61,867 nt of DNA, from NCBI GenBank assembly GCA_034437035.1, contig DAOTUI010000219.1, positions 1 to 61,867 on the forward strand, read 5' to 3'. Made by a program: the position numbers and the translations under genes. The stretch comes from CAKZQX01 sp034437035. Its GTDB lineage: Bacteria; Chloroflexota; Chloroflexia; Chloroflexales; Chloroflexaceae. A model generated the notes under the pieces. That model saw only the letters and a list, made by a program, of their open reading frames with translations, made no database searches and was not told the origin of the DNA. Below are positions 34,387 through 44,205 of the stretch, one piece after another (position 1 is the stretch's first letter; each line of letters begins with the position of its first letter).

Positions 34387-34698
34387 AGACCTGCACCTTA
34401 ACATTCAAAAAGTCTTGCACCAGAGTCGTATATTCCGCTTCTGCCGCATCGCATCTGATGCACGTACGACCCTGCTTCGCATGCAATCAGCCCGCCGTCA
34501 GCACCGAAGCGAAACATGATACTCTCCACCCTGGCTGAGGGGAGTGCCGGGCCAGTTTGCCTGGATATAGTGTTATGAGTTATAGCGCCTGCACAGACTC
34601 AGGCTGGGGAGCATCGGCATCCTATTATAAAGGCGATATGGAAATTTGAAAAGTTGACCTGTGCAATTGTTTGACAACTAAATAGTTGGTTTAGTGCT

Positions 34699-34847
34699 AC
34701 CCGTTACGAGCGGGTGCTTTGCGCCTCCGGCAGCGCAGAAGAGATCATCTCTTGGCAAAAAATCCGACCCCCGGCCAGGCTGCTGCAGGCGCGGCAGGCT
34801 TCCATCTGATCAACCACCCGGTTTGAACCACCACCGCATACGTTTTA
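34699..34847 (-). repeat. Palindromic 200-bp element, copy 7a (degenerate, no core hairpin)
   Basis: Retains TGCGCCTCCGGCAGCGCAGAA at the left and the GGTTTGAACCACCACCGCATACG right end but lacks the A+T-rich core. It is paired with copy 7b. The 300 bases between it and pntAA hold no gene. Confidence 0.6.
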
Positions 34848-34853
34848 TCAGTC

Positions 34854-35050
34854 ACACGCGTTATGCGGTTACGAATCCAGAAGGAAATCTCGCCTCCGGC
34901 AGGATGGAAAACCCCATTCTTATTCACAAAAAAATACACAAAGTGCAAATTTTTTGTGAATAAAGGTAAAAAAGCTACCATGCTGCCGCAGGCGATTCCG
35001 GCATTCGGGGCCGGCACCGGACCGGAACAGATTCTACCGTGTAACGCGTG
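34854..35050 (-). repeat. Palindromic 200-bp element, copy 7b
   Basis: Complete, with core CTTATTCACAAAAAAATACAC around AAAGTGC and near-exact complement. It ends four bases before the stop codon of the GH5-like lipoprotein gene. Confidence 0.82.
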
Positions 35051-35054
35051 TCAA

Positions 35055-36203
35055 TTACTGATAAAGGTCACCAATCAGCTCTTCCGGCTCGTCCTGGAAG
35101 GGCCAGAGCAGGATACCGTCGGCCCCGGCCGCACGCGCGGTCTGCTGTGCCAGGCGCAGATCATGGGCCAGGTCGGTGGGTGCGCGCCGGCTGCCCGCGT
35201 CGGTGGGGAAACCCAACTCGGTAATCACCACCGGCCGTTGCGGCTCCAGGGTGGCTAACTCGGCAACGGCGCGTTGCAGATCGTCCGGGAAGCCCTGCCC
35301 ATAGTACCAGTGCGCGGCATAGCGCCCGCTGTCGTAGGGATCATCGTCATAGTAGTGAAATGTGTAGAAATCGACCACATCGGCCAGGCGCAGGTCCGCC
35401 TCCCAGGGCTCGAAATAGTTCTTGGCAAAGGCCAGGCCCACCGTCGTCAGTCGTTCCGAGTCGAGCCGCTTGACCTCATCATGAACTGCCTGGATAAACT
35501 GCTTCCGCTCGTTCGCCAGCCGGAAGCAGAGCGGGAAATCGGCGTTGTCCCAATCCCAGCAGCGGATATCGACCGGGCTACCGATATCCGGCTCGTTAAA
35601 CAGATCCCAGGCCAGGATGCCCGGCTTGCCGGCCATATGCGTTACCACCGGGCGCACATGTCGCTCAAGCGCCAGCGTGTAGTCTTCCGGGGCAAAGCGG
35701 TCCTGCGGGTACTTTGCCAGCAGCACCGGCATGATATAGATCCCGCGCTGATTTGCCTCGGTGATGAAAATATCGAGGCGTTCCAGCCAGAGGTCCATGC
35801 GGTAGTCTGGATCGGTTAACTGTGCGCCGCCAAACACATAGAAGTTCAGGAAGAGCCGCACACTGTTAACCCCCAGCGCCTGTAACCGGTCCAGGTCGGA
35901 CTGGATGGTGGGCAGATCCCACGGGCAGTTGCCGTCCGCGCCAAACTGCAGGCGTGGGCAGACAACCGGATCATCGGTTGATGGGCGCAGATAGTTGACC
36001 CCGCGTACCTCAAACGGGCGTCCGCCGGCACGCAGTTGTGCCCCTCGCACTGTCACCGGCGGCAGTTCCCCCGCCGACAGCGGCGAGGCGGACGGCTCCG
36101 GCGTGCAACTGGTCAGAAGCAGGATCAGCAGCAGTAGCAGACGGCTTACCTGCAGGCAGCGCCTGGTGGTGCAAGAGCAGTAACAGTTGTGATTGTATTG
36201 CAT
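35055..36203 (-). CDS. GH5-like glycoside hydrolase lipoprotein
   Basis: 382 residues from the ATG at 36203. A lipoprotein signal peptide ends in LLTSC, so the mature protein should be anchored outside the membrane. After a short linker, the barrel begins at GRPFEVRGVNYLRP. WDLFNEPDIG holds the Asn-Glu pair with the acid/base residue, FYTFHYYDDD follows, and VVITELGFPTDAG holds the nucleophile, the GH5 pattern seen in beta-mannanases and related enzymes. The substrate is not determined. It is monocistronic with a palindromic element at each side. Confidence 0.82.
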   Translation of the reverse strand: MQYNHNCYCSCTTRRCLQVSRLLLLLILLLTSCTPEPSASPLSAGELPPVTVRGAQLRAGGRPFEVRGVNYLRPSTDDPVVCPRLQFGADGNCPWDLPTIQSDLDRLQALGVNSVRLFLNFYVFGGAQLTDPDYRMDLWLERLDIFITEANQRGIYIMPVLLAKYPQDRFAPEDYTLALERHVRPVVTHMAGKPGILAWDLFNEPDIGSPVDIRCWDWDNADFPLCFRLANERKQFIQAVHDEVKRLDSERLTTVGLAFAKNYFEPWEADLRLADVVDFYTFHYYDDDPYDSGRYAAHWYYGQGFPDDLQRAVAELATLEPQRPVVITELGFPTDAGSRRAPTDLAHDLRLAQQTARAAGADGILLWPFQDEPEELIGDLYQ

Positions 36204-36262
36204 ACCTGGTCTTCGAGATAGGGACGCACTGCGTCGTAAAACTGGTCGTTTAGCACGCGGGT

Positions 36263-36271
36263 AGTATACCA
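36263..36271 (-). promoter_or_regulatory. Extended -10 promoter candidate of the GH5-like gene
   Basis: TGGTATACT on the minus strand, about 60 bases before the start codon. Confidence 0.4.
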
Positions 36272-36367
36272 GAGACAACTGGAGCGCGATTGTAAGGCTG
36301 GAATTGCTGTGTGGTATAAAACAGGTGAAGGGCACGCGGATGCGTGCAGTCCGCTGTGCCCTCATAA

Positions 36368-36564
36368 ACACGCGTTACGCGGTCCCTGACCAGGCAGGTC
36401 ATTCCGCCTCCGGCAGGGCGGAAGATTCCATTCTTCTTCACAGCAAATTTGCACAGGGTGCAAATTTCTGTGAAGAAGATAGATCACGTACCACGCTGCC
36501 GCAGGCGAATCGGGCCGTTCATCCAGGCAAAGGCCTGATTTGAATGCCCACCGCGTACGTCGTG
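36368..36564 (-). repeat. Palindromic 200-bp element, copy 8
   Basis: Complete, with core TTCTTCACAGCAAATTTGCAC and complement around AGGGTGC. Flanked by TCATAA (36362-36367 and 36565-36570). Confidence 0.88.
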
Positions 36565-36615
36565 TCATAAAAACGGCAATCCGGACAGGCACGCCTGGAC
36601 ACGCGGCACCTAATC

Positions 36616-36730
36616 ATACCAATGTGCCGGCAAACCAGCAATCAACGGGAACAGGCGCAATGAGCGCAACGGCGGCACATTCCCGTGTATCATCTCTGTG
36701 TTCTCTGTGGCGATGACAACACATCGGTAT
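36616..36730 (+). repeat. Dispersed 120-bp repeat, family 2, copy 3
   Basis: ATACCAATGTGCCGGCAAAC to ACACATCGGTAT, with the interior GGCGGCACATTCCCGTGTAT shared with the copies at 24031 and 30949. It ends eight bases before the ilvD stop codon on the other strand. Confidence 0.8.
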
Positions 36731-36737
36731 CACCGGA

Positions 36738-38426
36738 TCACTCGCTCAAATGCAGATCGGTCACGGCTCCCAGGCTGCTGCTGGAGACGAGCCGGGCATA
36801 TTTTGCCAGGACGCCCCGGGTGTAGCGGGGCGCCGGCGGCTGCCAGGCTGCCCGGCGGCGGGCCAGTTCGTCATCCGGCAGATTGATCTGGAGCCGGCGG
36901 GCGTCCGCATCAATGGTGATCGAATCGCCCTCCTGCACCAGCGCAATCGGGCCACCCACCGCCGCCTCAGGTGCAACATGGCCGACAACCAGGCCATAGG
37001 TGCCGCCGGAGAAGCGCCCATCGGTGATCAACCCGACTGAGTCGCCCAGTCCCGCGCCGATAATCGCCGAGGTGGGCGCAAGCATCTCGCGCATGCCGGG
37101 ACCGCCCTTCGGTCCCTCGTAGCGCACAATCAGCACATCGCCGGGATTGATCGTGCCCGCCAGGACCGCCTCCAGGCAGGTTTCCTCCGACTCGAACACG
37201 CGTGCCGGGCCGGTGATGCTACGATGCTTGATGCCGGTAATCTTGGCAACACAGCCCTCCGGGGCCAGGTTGCCCCGCAGGATCGCCAGATGCCCCTGCG
37301 CATAGATCGGCTCACCCCAGGGCCGGATCACATCCTGCCCGGCGGGTGGCTCGTCCGGCACATCCGCCAGCACCTCGGCAATAGTCTGGCCGGTGATGGT
37401 CAGCGCGTCGCCGTGGAGCAGATCATGCGTCAGGAGGATCTTCATCACCTGCGGTACACCGCCGGCCTGGTGCAGATCCGTCGCCACATACCGGCCCGAC
37501 GGCTTCAGATCGCAGAGCACCGGCACCCGCTGCCGGATCGTCTCAAAGTCGTCGATGGTCAGTGGTACCTCGGCGGCATGCGCAATTGCCGGCAGATGCA
37601 GCACCGCATTGGTCGAGCCGCCCAGCGCCATCACCACGGTAATGGCATTCTCAAACGCTTTGCGGGTCATAATCGCGCGGGGCAGCCGCTGCTGCTGAAT
37701 GGCCTCCACCAGCACCTCCCCGGAACGCGCGGCGCTGTAGGCCTTCTCCGGGTCTTCCGCCGCCATCGTTGATGAGGCCCGCAGGCTCATGCCCAGCGCC
37801 TCGATTGCCGAGGACATTGTGTTGGCGGTGAACATTCCGCCGCATGAGCCGGCACCCGGGCAGGCGCGCCGCTCAACTTCCAGCAGTTCGTCTTCAGCGA
37901 TCTTTTTGGCGCTGTACTGCCCGACCGCCTCAAATGCGCTAACAATTGTCAGGTCACGGTCTTTGTAGTGCCCGGGTTTGATCGTCCCGCCATAGACAAA
38001 GATGGCCGGAATATTCAGGCGCGCAATCGCAATCAGCGCCCCCGGCATATTCTTGTCACACCCGCCGACGGCCAGCACCCCATCCATACTCTGTCCATTG
38101 CAGACCGTCTCAATCGCATCGGCGATGACCTCGCGGGACACGAGCGAGTATTTCATCCCCTCGGTACCCATCGAGATGCCGTCACTGATGGTAATTGTGC
38201 CAAAGAGTTGCGGCATCGCCCCCGCTGTACGCATCGCCGCCTCCGCACGGAGGGACAGGTCGTTCAGCCCTGCATTACAGGGGGTGATGGTGCTGAAGCC
38301 ATTGGCAATCCCCACAATCGGTTTGCTAAAGTCCTCGTCGCTAAACCCGACCGCGCGCAGCATTGCCCGATTGGGCGTACGCTGAACGCCTTCGGTGACG
38401 ATCTTACTCCGGTTGTTCCATGGCAT
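36738..38426 (-). CDS. ilvD: Dihydroxy-acid dehydratase
   Basis: Iron-sulfur enzyme of branched-chain amino acid synthesis, forming 2-keto acids from dihydroxy acids. The ATG at 38426 behind AGAGGAGC gives 562 residues, the usual size. Cluster cysteines are visible in PCNAGLNDL, GGCDKNMPG and CPGAGSCGGMFTANTM, with SDGISMGTEGMKYSL between and GRFSGGTYGLVVGHVAPEA near the C-terminus. No other branched-chain gene is adjacent, so it is a stand-alone biosynthetic gene. Confidence 0.97.
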   Translation of the reverse strand: MPWNNRSKIVTEGVQRTPNRAMLRAVGFSDEDFSKPIVGIANGFSTITPCNAGLNDLSLRAEAAMRTAGAMPQLFGTITISDGISMGTEGMKYSLVSREVIADAIETVCNGQSMDGVLAVGGCDKNMPGALIAIARLNIPAIFVYGGTIKPGHYKDRDLTIVSAFEAVGQYSAKKIAEDELLEVERRACPGAGSCGGMFTANTMSSAIEALGMSLRASSTMAAEDPEKAYSAARSGEVLVEAIQQQRLPRAIMTRKAFENAITVVMALGGSTNAVLHLPAIAHAAEVPLTIDDFETIRQRVPVLCDLKPSGRYVATDLHQAGGVPQVMKILLTHDLLHGDALTITGQTIAEVLADVPDEPPAGQDVIRPWGEPIYAQGHLAILRGNLAPEGCVAKITGIKHRSITGPARVFESEETCLEAVLAGTINPGDVLIVRYEGPKGGPGMREMLAPTSAIIGAGLGDSVGLITDGRFSGGTYGLVVGHVAPEAAVGGPIALVQEGDSITIDADARRLQINLPDDELARRRAAWQPPAPRYTRGVLAKYARLVSSSSLGAVTDLHLSE

Positions 38427-38801
38427 AGTTTGCTCCTCTGGCTGACCTTTGTGCGTGATTCCCGGTGATGAGATCACGCTGGTGGAAACGCTGTTTCGTA
38501 CGCCGCCCGTCGGTATGTCCGCTCCGGCGCAGGCAAGTACCGTGCTACGGCAGAACGACCATCCGGGCAGCGTGCTTCGGTCTGCTAATGATAGTACGCA
38601 ACGAATTGCGGCGCAAATAGCTCACCGATGCCCCCCAACTTGCCGGTATGAGCTATGTAGACAGGATTCTCCGAACACAAAATCAGGGACTCTACGGATA
38701 GACATACCACATGTTATGCGGTAAACTTAGAATGAAACGTATATCTTACCACACCGGAAGGGCATCGGCGACCTTCCCGGCAGGCTGTGGTTGTTTAGGA
38801 G
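38427..38801. other. Gene-free divergent intergenic region
   Basis: Separates ilvD from the diguanylate cyclase gene. No gene, dispersed element or clear promoter was recognised. Confidence 0.4.
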
Positions 38802-38832
38802 AAAGGGGGGCGACGCATGCGTTGCCCCCTTT
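38802..38832. terminator. GC-rich hairpin, terminator-like
   Basis: AAAGGGGGGCGACGC pairs with GCGTTGCCCCCTTT around a tight ATGC-centred turn with one internal mismatch. The tail is short (TGTG). It lies 66 bases before the cyclase start, so a leader stem is also possible. Confidence 0.4.
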
Positions 38833-38897
38833 GTGACCCTGATAACCGGCAGACTGTTGCTTCCAGGTGTTGGGGTTCTGTTCAATGAAGAACGCTC

Positions 38898-41807
38898 ATG
38901 AATCTACTTACAGTCATACCGCTGTTGGCCGCTGCGCTCTATTTGTCGCTGGCGAACCTTATCTATGATCAGGCTGTACCCCAACAGCGCAACTATCTGG
39001 TGGCGGCCTACTGTCTGGGCATGGGACTGGTTTTCTTTGTAGTGTTTGAGTTCCAGGCCGCGCAGACGATTGAAGCCGCAGCCTTCTGGAGTGGCTGGTT
39101 GCTGCTGCTCTTTCCCACAACGGCCGTCGGATTTCACCTGGCATGGCAGGGGGCTAATCTGCACATGCGCTTTACCTATCCGATTCTGGCAGGAGTGTAT
39201 GGCTCGGCGCTACTCCTGGCGCTACTCTACCCCTTTGTGGGACCGCTCGGCATGCCGATACGGGGCACCTGGAACCTCTGGGCCTTTGCCCCCTCCGGGT
39301 TGGTCGGGTTCGGTAGCATTGGTCTGGTCTGGCTGCTGCTGCTGACGCTGATCTGGACGGTGCGGTTCATAACGGCTCCAGTCAGGTTAGCCGATCCCCG
39401 CACCCGGCGACGGCGACAGTTACTGCTGGCCGGGCTGGTTGTCCCGGCTCTGATCAATGCGCTGCTCTTTCTGCTGCTCCTGGCCGGCACACGTCTTCCA
39501 GTTATGGAGATTTCGGCGTTGGCAGCCGTTAGCGGTGGGAGTATACTGTTCTATGGCACCTTCCATGGTCGGATTTTTGCCCCCACGCCGGAGCCGGCAA
39601 CCCACGATATGCTCTGGTCGCTAGCCGAGGGTGTTGCGATCATGACACTCGAAGGAACTATTCGGCTGGTCAACCCGGCGCTATGTCAACAAACCGGCTA
39701 TCGAGAAGCTGACCTGCTCGGGCAGGATGTAACGCTGCTCTTTGCGCATAGCCCATCACAGTTTCATCGCGACATTCTCCCATCGATCCGGCGACATGGC
39801 ACAATCAGCGGCGTTGAGCAAGTTTGCCGCACCCGGAACGGTGCATTGCTCCCGGTTCTGTTGTCCGGGGTATTGCTTCCGGCGCAACCTGATGCAGCCG
39901 CCGGGATTGTCTGTGTTCTCGCAGATATCAGCTATCTGAAGCGTATGGAACAGGAGTTACGTGTGAGTGAAGCGCGCTTTCGCATGATTGCCGATTTTAC
40001 CTACGATTGGGAATACTGGGTCGGCGTGGATGGGCGCTATCTCTATGTCTCACCGTCCTGTGAACGCATTACCGGCTACGCGCCGGAGGTATTTCAGGCC
40101 GACCCGGACTGGCTGGAAAGGATTATCCATCCGGATGACCGGCAACGGGTGGCGGAACATCTGCACGGGGAAGGACAGTGTGCCGGAGCCTTTTCCACCC
40201 GGTTTCGCATTACAACCCGCGATGGCGAAGAACGCTGGATTGGGCATGCCTGCCAGCCGGTGTATGACCGGGAGCGCCGGCGACTGGGGCAGCGTGCCGG
40301 CAACCGGGATATTACCGAGCAGGTCCGGGTCGAAGAAGCGTTGCGCATGAAAGAGGAGTGCTACCGTGCCGTAGTTGAGGGCACCGATGATCTGATTACC
40401 CAGGTGGATGCCGACGGTTATTTCACCTACGTTAATCACAACACCGAACGTCTCTGTGGCCTGCCGCCGGAGGAGTGTCTGGGCCGGTTGGTATTCGATT
40501 TTGTGCATCCCGATGATCGCGTGCGCACCGAGATGGCCTTTATGACCTGGATGCAGAACGGTATTACCAGCGCGACCTTCGAGAATCGGCTGCTCAGCCG
40601 GAGTGGCGAAGTCTACTCCATGCTCTGGACCATTAATCCCCACTATAATGCCGCCGGCGAGATGACCAGCATAACGGCCATTGCCCGCGATATTACGGAG
40701 ATGAAGCGGGTCGAGGCGGAACTGCGGCAGACCAACATTAGCCTGACGACCTGGGTAGCCGAGTTGGAGCAGCGCACCCACGAAATCACCATTCTTAGCG
40801 AACTGAGCGAGGTGCTGCAGATCTGTACCTCCGTTGAGGAAGCCTACGGCGTCATTGTCCGCTTTGCGCGGCGGTTGTTTCCGGGCGACTCGGGCATGCT
40901 GGGAGTGCGCCGAACAACCCAGCGCTCAATTGAGCCGGTTGTGGTCTGGGGCGAGTTACCCATGGATGTGCATGACTTTACCACCGAGGAGTGCTGGGCG
41001 CTCCGCCTGGGACGGGTGCATGTGGTGGATGATCCGCTCACGGATATCATGTGTGCGCATGTGCATGCAATGGGTGGTCAGTCTTCTATCTGTGTGCCCC
41101 TGACGGCCCAGGGCGAAACGCTGGGTGTGCTGCATCTCCAGATTGCGCCACCAGTTGCCGGGCGTGAAGCCGGGCTCAACCAGCGCACCAGCGAAGCCAA
41201 ACAGCATCTGGCCGTAGCACTGGCGAAACAGGTCGCGCTGGCCCTGTCGAACGTGCGTCTGCGGGTCACGCTACGCCGGCAGTCGATCCGCGATCCGTTG
41301 ACCGGGCTGTTCAACCGGCGCTACCTGGACGAGACACTGGAGCGCGAACTGCGCCGGGCCGAGCGGGCCGAACACTCGGTTGGCGTGGTGATGCTGGATA
41401 TCGACCACTTTAAACAGTTTAATGACACCTATGGGCACGATGGCGGTGATACACTCTTGCGCAGTGTGGCTGAGTTTCTCCAACTGGAGACACGCGGCGA
41501 AGATATTGTCTGCCGGTATGGGGGGGAAGAGTTTGTCCTGATTCTGCCGGGGGCATCGCTGGAAGATACCCACCGCCGCGCCGAGCAGGTACGGGCAAGT
41601 GTGAAGCAGATGCAGGTGCAGCATGCCGGACAAACGCTCGGCAGCGTCAGCGTGTCGCTGGGGGTTGCCGTCTTCCCCATCCATGGCGCAACCGGTGACG
41701 AGGTGCTGAAGGCCGCGGACAGCGCCCTCTACCAGGCTAAAGCCGGGGGGCGCGATCAGGTGGTCTTCGCCGAAATGCTGGTCTATCCCCTCAACGTTTC
41801 GTACTAA
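38898..41807 (+). CDS. Membrane diguanylate cyclase (7TM, three PAS, GAF, GGDEF)
   Basis: Synthesises cyclic di-GMP at the membrane. The 969 residues contain seven hydrophobic helices (2-225), three PAS domains (about 235-355, 360-480, 485-605; a typical stretch is YLYVSPSCERITGYAPEVF), a short coiled coil, a GAF domain (about 640-780) and a GGDEF domain (about 795-965). The active-site loop is GGEEF (residues 875-879), and RGED five residues before it matches the product-inhibition I-site, so the cyclase looks active and feedback-controlled. No EAL partner is nearby. Its stop overlaps by two bases the stop of the convergent TPR gene. Confidence 0.92.
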   Translation: MNLLTVIPLLAAALYLSLANLIYDQAVPQQRNYLVAAYCLGMGLVFFVVFEFQAAQTIEAAAFWSGWLLLLFPTTAVGFHLAWQGANLHMRFTYPILAGVYGSALLLALLYPFVGPLGMPIRGTWNLWAFAPSGLVGFGSIGLVWLLLLTLIWTVRFITAPVRLADPRTRRRRQLLLAGLVVPALINALLFLLLLAGTRLPVMEISALAAVSGGSILFYGTFHGRIFAPTPEPATHDMLWSLAEGVAIMTLEGTIRLVNPALCQQTGYREADLLGQDVTLLFAHSPSQFHRDILPSIRRHGTISGVEQVCRTRNGALLPVLLSGVLLPAQPDAAAGIVCVLADISYLKRMEQELRVSEARFRMIADFTYDWEYWVGVDGRYLYVSPSCERITGYAPEVFQADPDWLERIIHPDDRQRVAEHLHGEGQCAGAFSTRFRITTRDGEERWIGHACQPVYDRERRRLGQRAGNRDITEQVRVEEALRMKEECYRAVVEGTDDLITQVDADGYFTYVNHNTERLCGLPPEECLGRLVFDFVHPDDRVRTEMAFMTWMQNGITSATFENRLLSRSGEVYSMLWTINPHYNAAGEMTSITAIARDITEMKRVEAELRQTNISLTTWVAELEQRTHEITILSELSEVLQICTSVEEAYGVIVRFARRLFPGDSGMLGVRRTTQRSIEPVVVWGELPMDVHDFTTEECWALRLGRVHVVDDPLTDIMCAHVHAMGGQSSICVPLTAQGETLGVLHLQIAPPVAGREAGLNQRTSEAKQHLAVALAKQVALALSNVRLRVTLRRQSIRDPLTGLFNRRYLDETLERELRRAERAEHSVGVVMLDIDHFKQFNDTYGHDGGDTLLRSVAEFLQLETRGEDIVCRYGGEEFVLILPGASLEDTHRRAEQVRASVKQMQVQHAGQTLGSVSVSLGVAVFPIHGATGDEVLKAADSALYQAKAGGRDQVVFAEMLVYPLNVSY

Positions 41808-42913
41808 CGGGGCGTATGCACGGGAACCGTGTTGAGTAGACCGATCTGTTGCGCATAGCGGTCAAACTCAGCGCGGGCCCGGTTGATATACCCGCTCGCC
41901 TCCTGAAACCCAAGGGCCGCCCGATTTGCGCGCTCAACCTCATAACTGCTGTAAAACTCGAGCAACTCGTTGAGCGCGTCAATTTCCACCTCTAACCCGC
42001 GCAGATAGGATGCATGGGCCTGTTCCACCTCCGCCGGGGGCGTCACGGCTTTCATGCTGGTATGGATCTGCTCCACCTGATCGCGCAGACGCTGCGCAGC
42101 GGAGGCATGCCCAACCGAGGTTCCGCCGGGCCGGGAGGTAGCATTGCGGTAGCTATCCACAGCATTGCGTAGTTGCTGCCGCATGGCATCCATCGTGTCG
42201 AAGTAGCTGATCAACTTCCCCTGGCGCACCGACGCCATCTCCGACTCCAGGATCGGTACCACGCTATTCTCTACGCTGACTTCGGGCATAACCGCGGACG
42301 AGATTTCGGCGGGCACCGGCGGCGGGTTATTGCTCTGCTCCACTGCCGTTCCAAAGGACTGGTGCAGCACCAGGGCCAGGCTCAACAGGATCAGCGGCAC
42401 ACTCCAGAAGAGCAACTGCACCCGCCGCATATCGCGGCGGGTGCGCCGCCAGTTGACCCACCAGGACTCCGTATGTTCGCGGGCTTCCCGCTGGTGCAAC
42501 GGCTCATCAAGCTGTACATTCAAGACAGGCGAGGGTTTAGGTTGGCCCTGCAGCAGTTGCCGCTCCTCCAGCCAGTGCAACCCCTTCTGCGCCCGCTCAT
42601 TGGCGGGATTGAGCTTGAGCACAGCGCGCAGGCAGAAGGCAATCTGGTGCGGATCATCCAGCACACCGCTCAACCAGAGCCAGGCCCGCTCATTGCGCGG
42701 GTCCAGTTGCACCGAACGCGTCAGGAACCCGGCGGCGATGCGGCGCTGCCCACCCCGCGCGGCGGCAACCCCGCGCTGGTAGAGCCGATTCGCCTCAGCG
42801 GTATTGGCGCGGACACCGGCCTCCGGCGCACCATTGGAACCATCTTGCCGGCCGGGTGGTACCGTCAACTGTGTCCCTCCCTCGGCCGGGCGGCTGCTAA
42901 ATGCTTTATGCAT
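41804..42913 (-). CDS. TPR-containing single-pass membrane protein
   Basis: 369 residues. Two or three tetratricopeptide-like repeats (about 36-120: ANRLYQRGVAAARGGQRRIA, AWLWLSGVLDDPHQIAFCLR) precede a membrane helix at about 167-187 (LLFWSVPLILLSLALVL). The C-terminal half is predicted extracytoplasmic and helical, rich in coiled-coil-like segments. The function is unknown. It starts four bases after the GH18 stop, with GGAG overlapping that gene's end, so it is the third gene of the zincin-GH18-TPR operon. Confidence 0.8.
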   Translation of the reverse strand: MHKAFSSRPAEGGTQLTVPPGRQDGSNGAPEAGVRANTAEANRLYQRGVAAARGGQRRIAAGFLTRSVQLDPRNERAWLWLSGVLDDPHQIAFCLRAVLKLNPANERAQKGLHWLEERQLLQGQPKPSPVLNVQLDEPLHQREAREHTESWWVNWRRTRRDMRRVQLLFWSVPLILLSLALVLHQSFGTAVEQSNNPPPVPAEISSAVMPEVSVENSVVPILESEMASVRQGKLISYFDTMDAMRQQLRNAVDSYRNATSRPGGTSVGHASAAQRLRDQVEQIHTSMKAVTPPAEVEQAHASYLRGLEVEIDALNELLEFYSSYEVERANRAALGFQEASGYINRARAEFDRYAQQIGLLNTVPVHTPR

Positions 42914-42917
42914 ACGT

Positions 42918-44201
42918 TTAATGCTCCGGCAACCACTGGTTTATTTCCCGCTGGATCTGCACCGGGTCTTCCACTAACTGGCTGCGAATAACTTCCCAAT
43001 ATTCCGGCTTCTCATAGCCCAGTTGCCAGATCGCAATCCCTGCCAGATCCATCTCCTGTACCAGGTCAAGCTTTGAGGCGAGGCTCTGATCCGTCATAAA
43101 CCAGACCTCACGTCTTCCCGCCTCGGTTTCATAGAACAGACGGCTCTCCTGGATCAGCCCCCGGTCATCACGCTGCCGCAGATCGACGGTTAACCCCTGC
43201 TCTTCGATCAGATCCTCGATATCGCCCCAGGGCAGCCCGCGGGCCGGACCACCCGATTCGGGCCAGTCATAGCCATAAAACGGTACGCCAATAACAATCT
43301 TCGAGGGATCAACCACCGTCTGGGCATACTCCGCAACCGACTGGATCCAGTAGAGTGGCGCAACCGGGCCGGGACCGCTACCGCGCCAGTGGTAATCATA
43401 GGTCATAATGCGCAGGCGATCCACATACTTGCCCATCACCACCCAATCCTGATAGCCACCCAGTCCGCCATAGTCGCTATCCTTGGCATGCACCGCAACC
43501 GTCAGCATTTTGTTGTGCGAGTGGAGCGCATCGGCCAGTTCGATAATAAAGGCCGAAAACTCTTCGCGCAATCCCGGATCAAGTGACTCATAATCGATAT
43601 CGATACCATCATAGTTGCGGGCCAGCACTTCATCCAGGATATGCTGAATATGGTTCGTCCGGCGTTGCGGGTCGGACAGTATGTCTATAACTGCTTCATA
43701 ATCGCCGACGTTATGGATTGTCGGGATCACCAGCACATTATTCTCGTGGGCAATGCGCACCAGTTCGTCGTCACGCGTCCCATAGAGCCGGCCGCTCCCA
43801 TCGGTCGTGTACCAGAACGGGCTGATTTCATCGAGGATATCTTTGTTGGCCTCAAACGACTCGCGCGCGCCACCGCTGAACGATGGCGGCAGCCAGGCCG
43901 CAATATACCGCCCGGTTTTGGGATGGTAGCCAAACTGCTGCTCTGCCGGCAGGCTTAACTCCAGCAGCGGAACGGTGGGAACCGGCGTAGGTGGGTTGGC
44001 GGACATGGCGGTACTCCCCATCAGAGCAGGAGCGGTGCTGGTCGGCTCAGCCACAACTGCAACACCGCCGCTGAACGGCGAAGGCACCTGCCGGGTCAGC
44101 AGCAACGTCTCGTACACCAGCACGGCAGCCAGGGCCAGTGCTGTGATATAGAGCAGAAGGAAAAAGAGATTCCGTGCATGCAACACTGCACGATAGTTCA
44201 T
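42918..44201 (-). CDS. Membrane-anchored GH18 family glycosidase (spore-germination YaaH/chitinase-like)
   Basis: 427 residues from the ATG at 44201. A signal anchor (about 10-34) is followed by a serine/threonine/proline-rich linker and a GH18 barrel. The diagnostic DGIDIDYES holds the DxxDxDxE catalytic glutamate; MTYDYHWRGSGPGP and the closing GIAIWQLGYEKPEYW are typical of YaaH/SleL-type enzymes that act on peptidoglycan or N-acetylglucosamine polymers. No LysM repeat is present. It lies between a zincin metallopeptidase gene (four-base gap) and the TPR gene in one operon. Confidence 0.88.
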   Translation of the reverse strand: MNYRAVLHARNLFFLLLYITALALAAVLVYETLLLTRQVPSPFSGGVAVVAEPTSTAPALMGSTAMSANPPTPVPTVPLLELSLPAEQQFGYHPKTGRYIAAWLPPSFSGGARESFEANKDILDEISPFWYTTDGSGRLYGTRDDELVRIAHENNVLVIPTIHNVGDYEAVIDILSDPQRRTNHIQHILDEVLARNYDGIDIDYESLDPGLREEFSAFIIELADALHSHNKMLTVAVHAKDSDYGGLGGYQDWVVMGKYVDRLRIMTYDYHWRGSGPGPVAPLYWIQSVAEYAQTVVDPSKIVIGVPFYGYDWPESGGPARGLPWGDIEDLIEEQGLTVDLRQRDDRGLIQESRLFYETEAGRREVWFMTDQSLASKLDLVQEMDLAGIAIWQLGYEKPEYWEVIRSQLVEDPVQIQREINQWLPEH

Positions 44202-44205
44202 AGTA

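Noticed and set aside
34863..35258. Open frames inside palindromic elements encoding peptides such as FRPAGGDISF or LPPCRRRN
   Set aside because: Similar peptides recur wherever an element copy lies, on both strands, because the repeat arms lack stop codons. Core hairpins vary without respect to codons, so these are not proteins.
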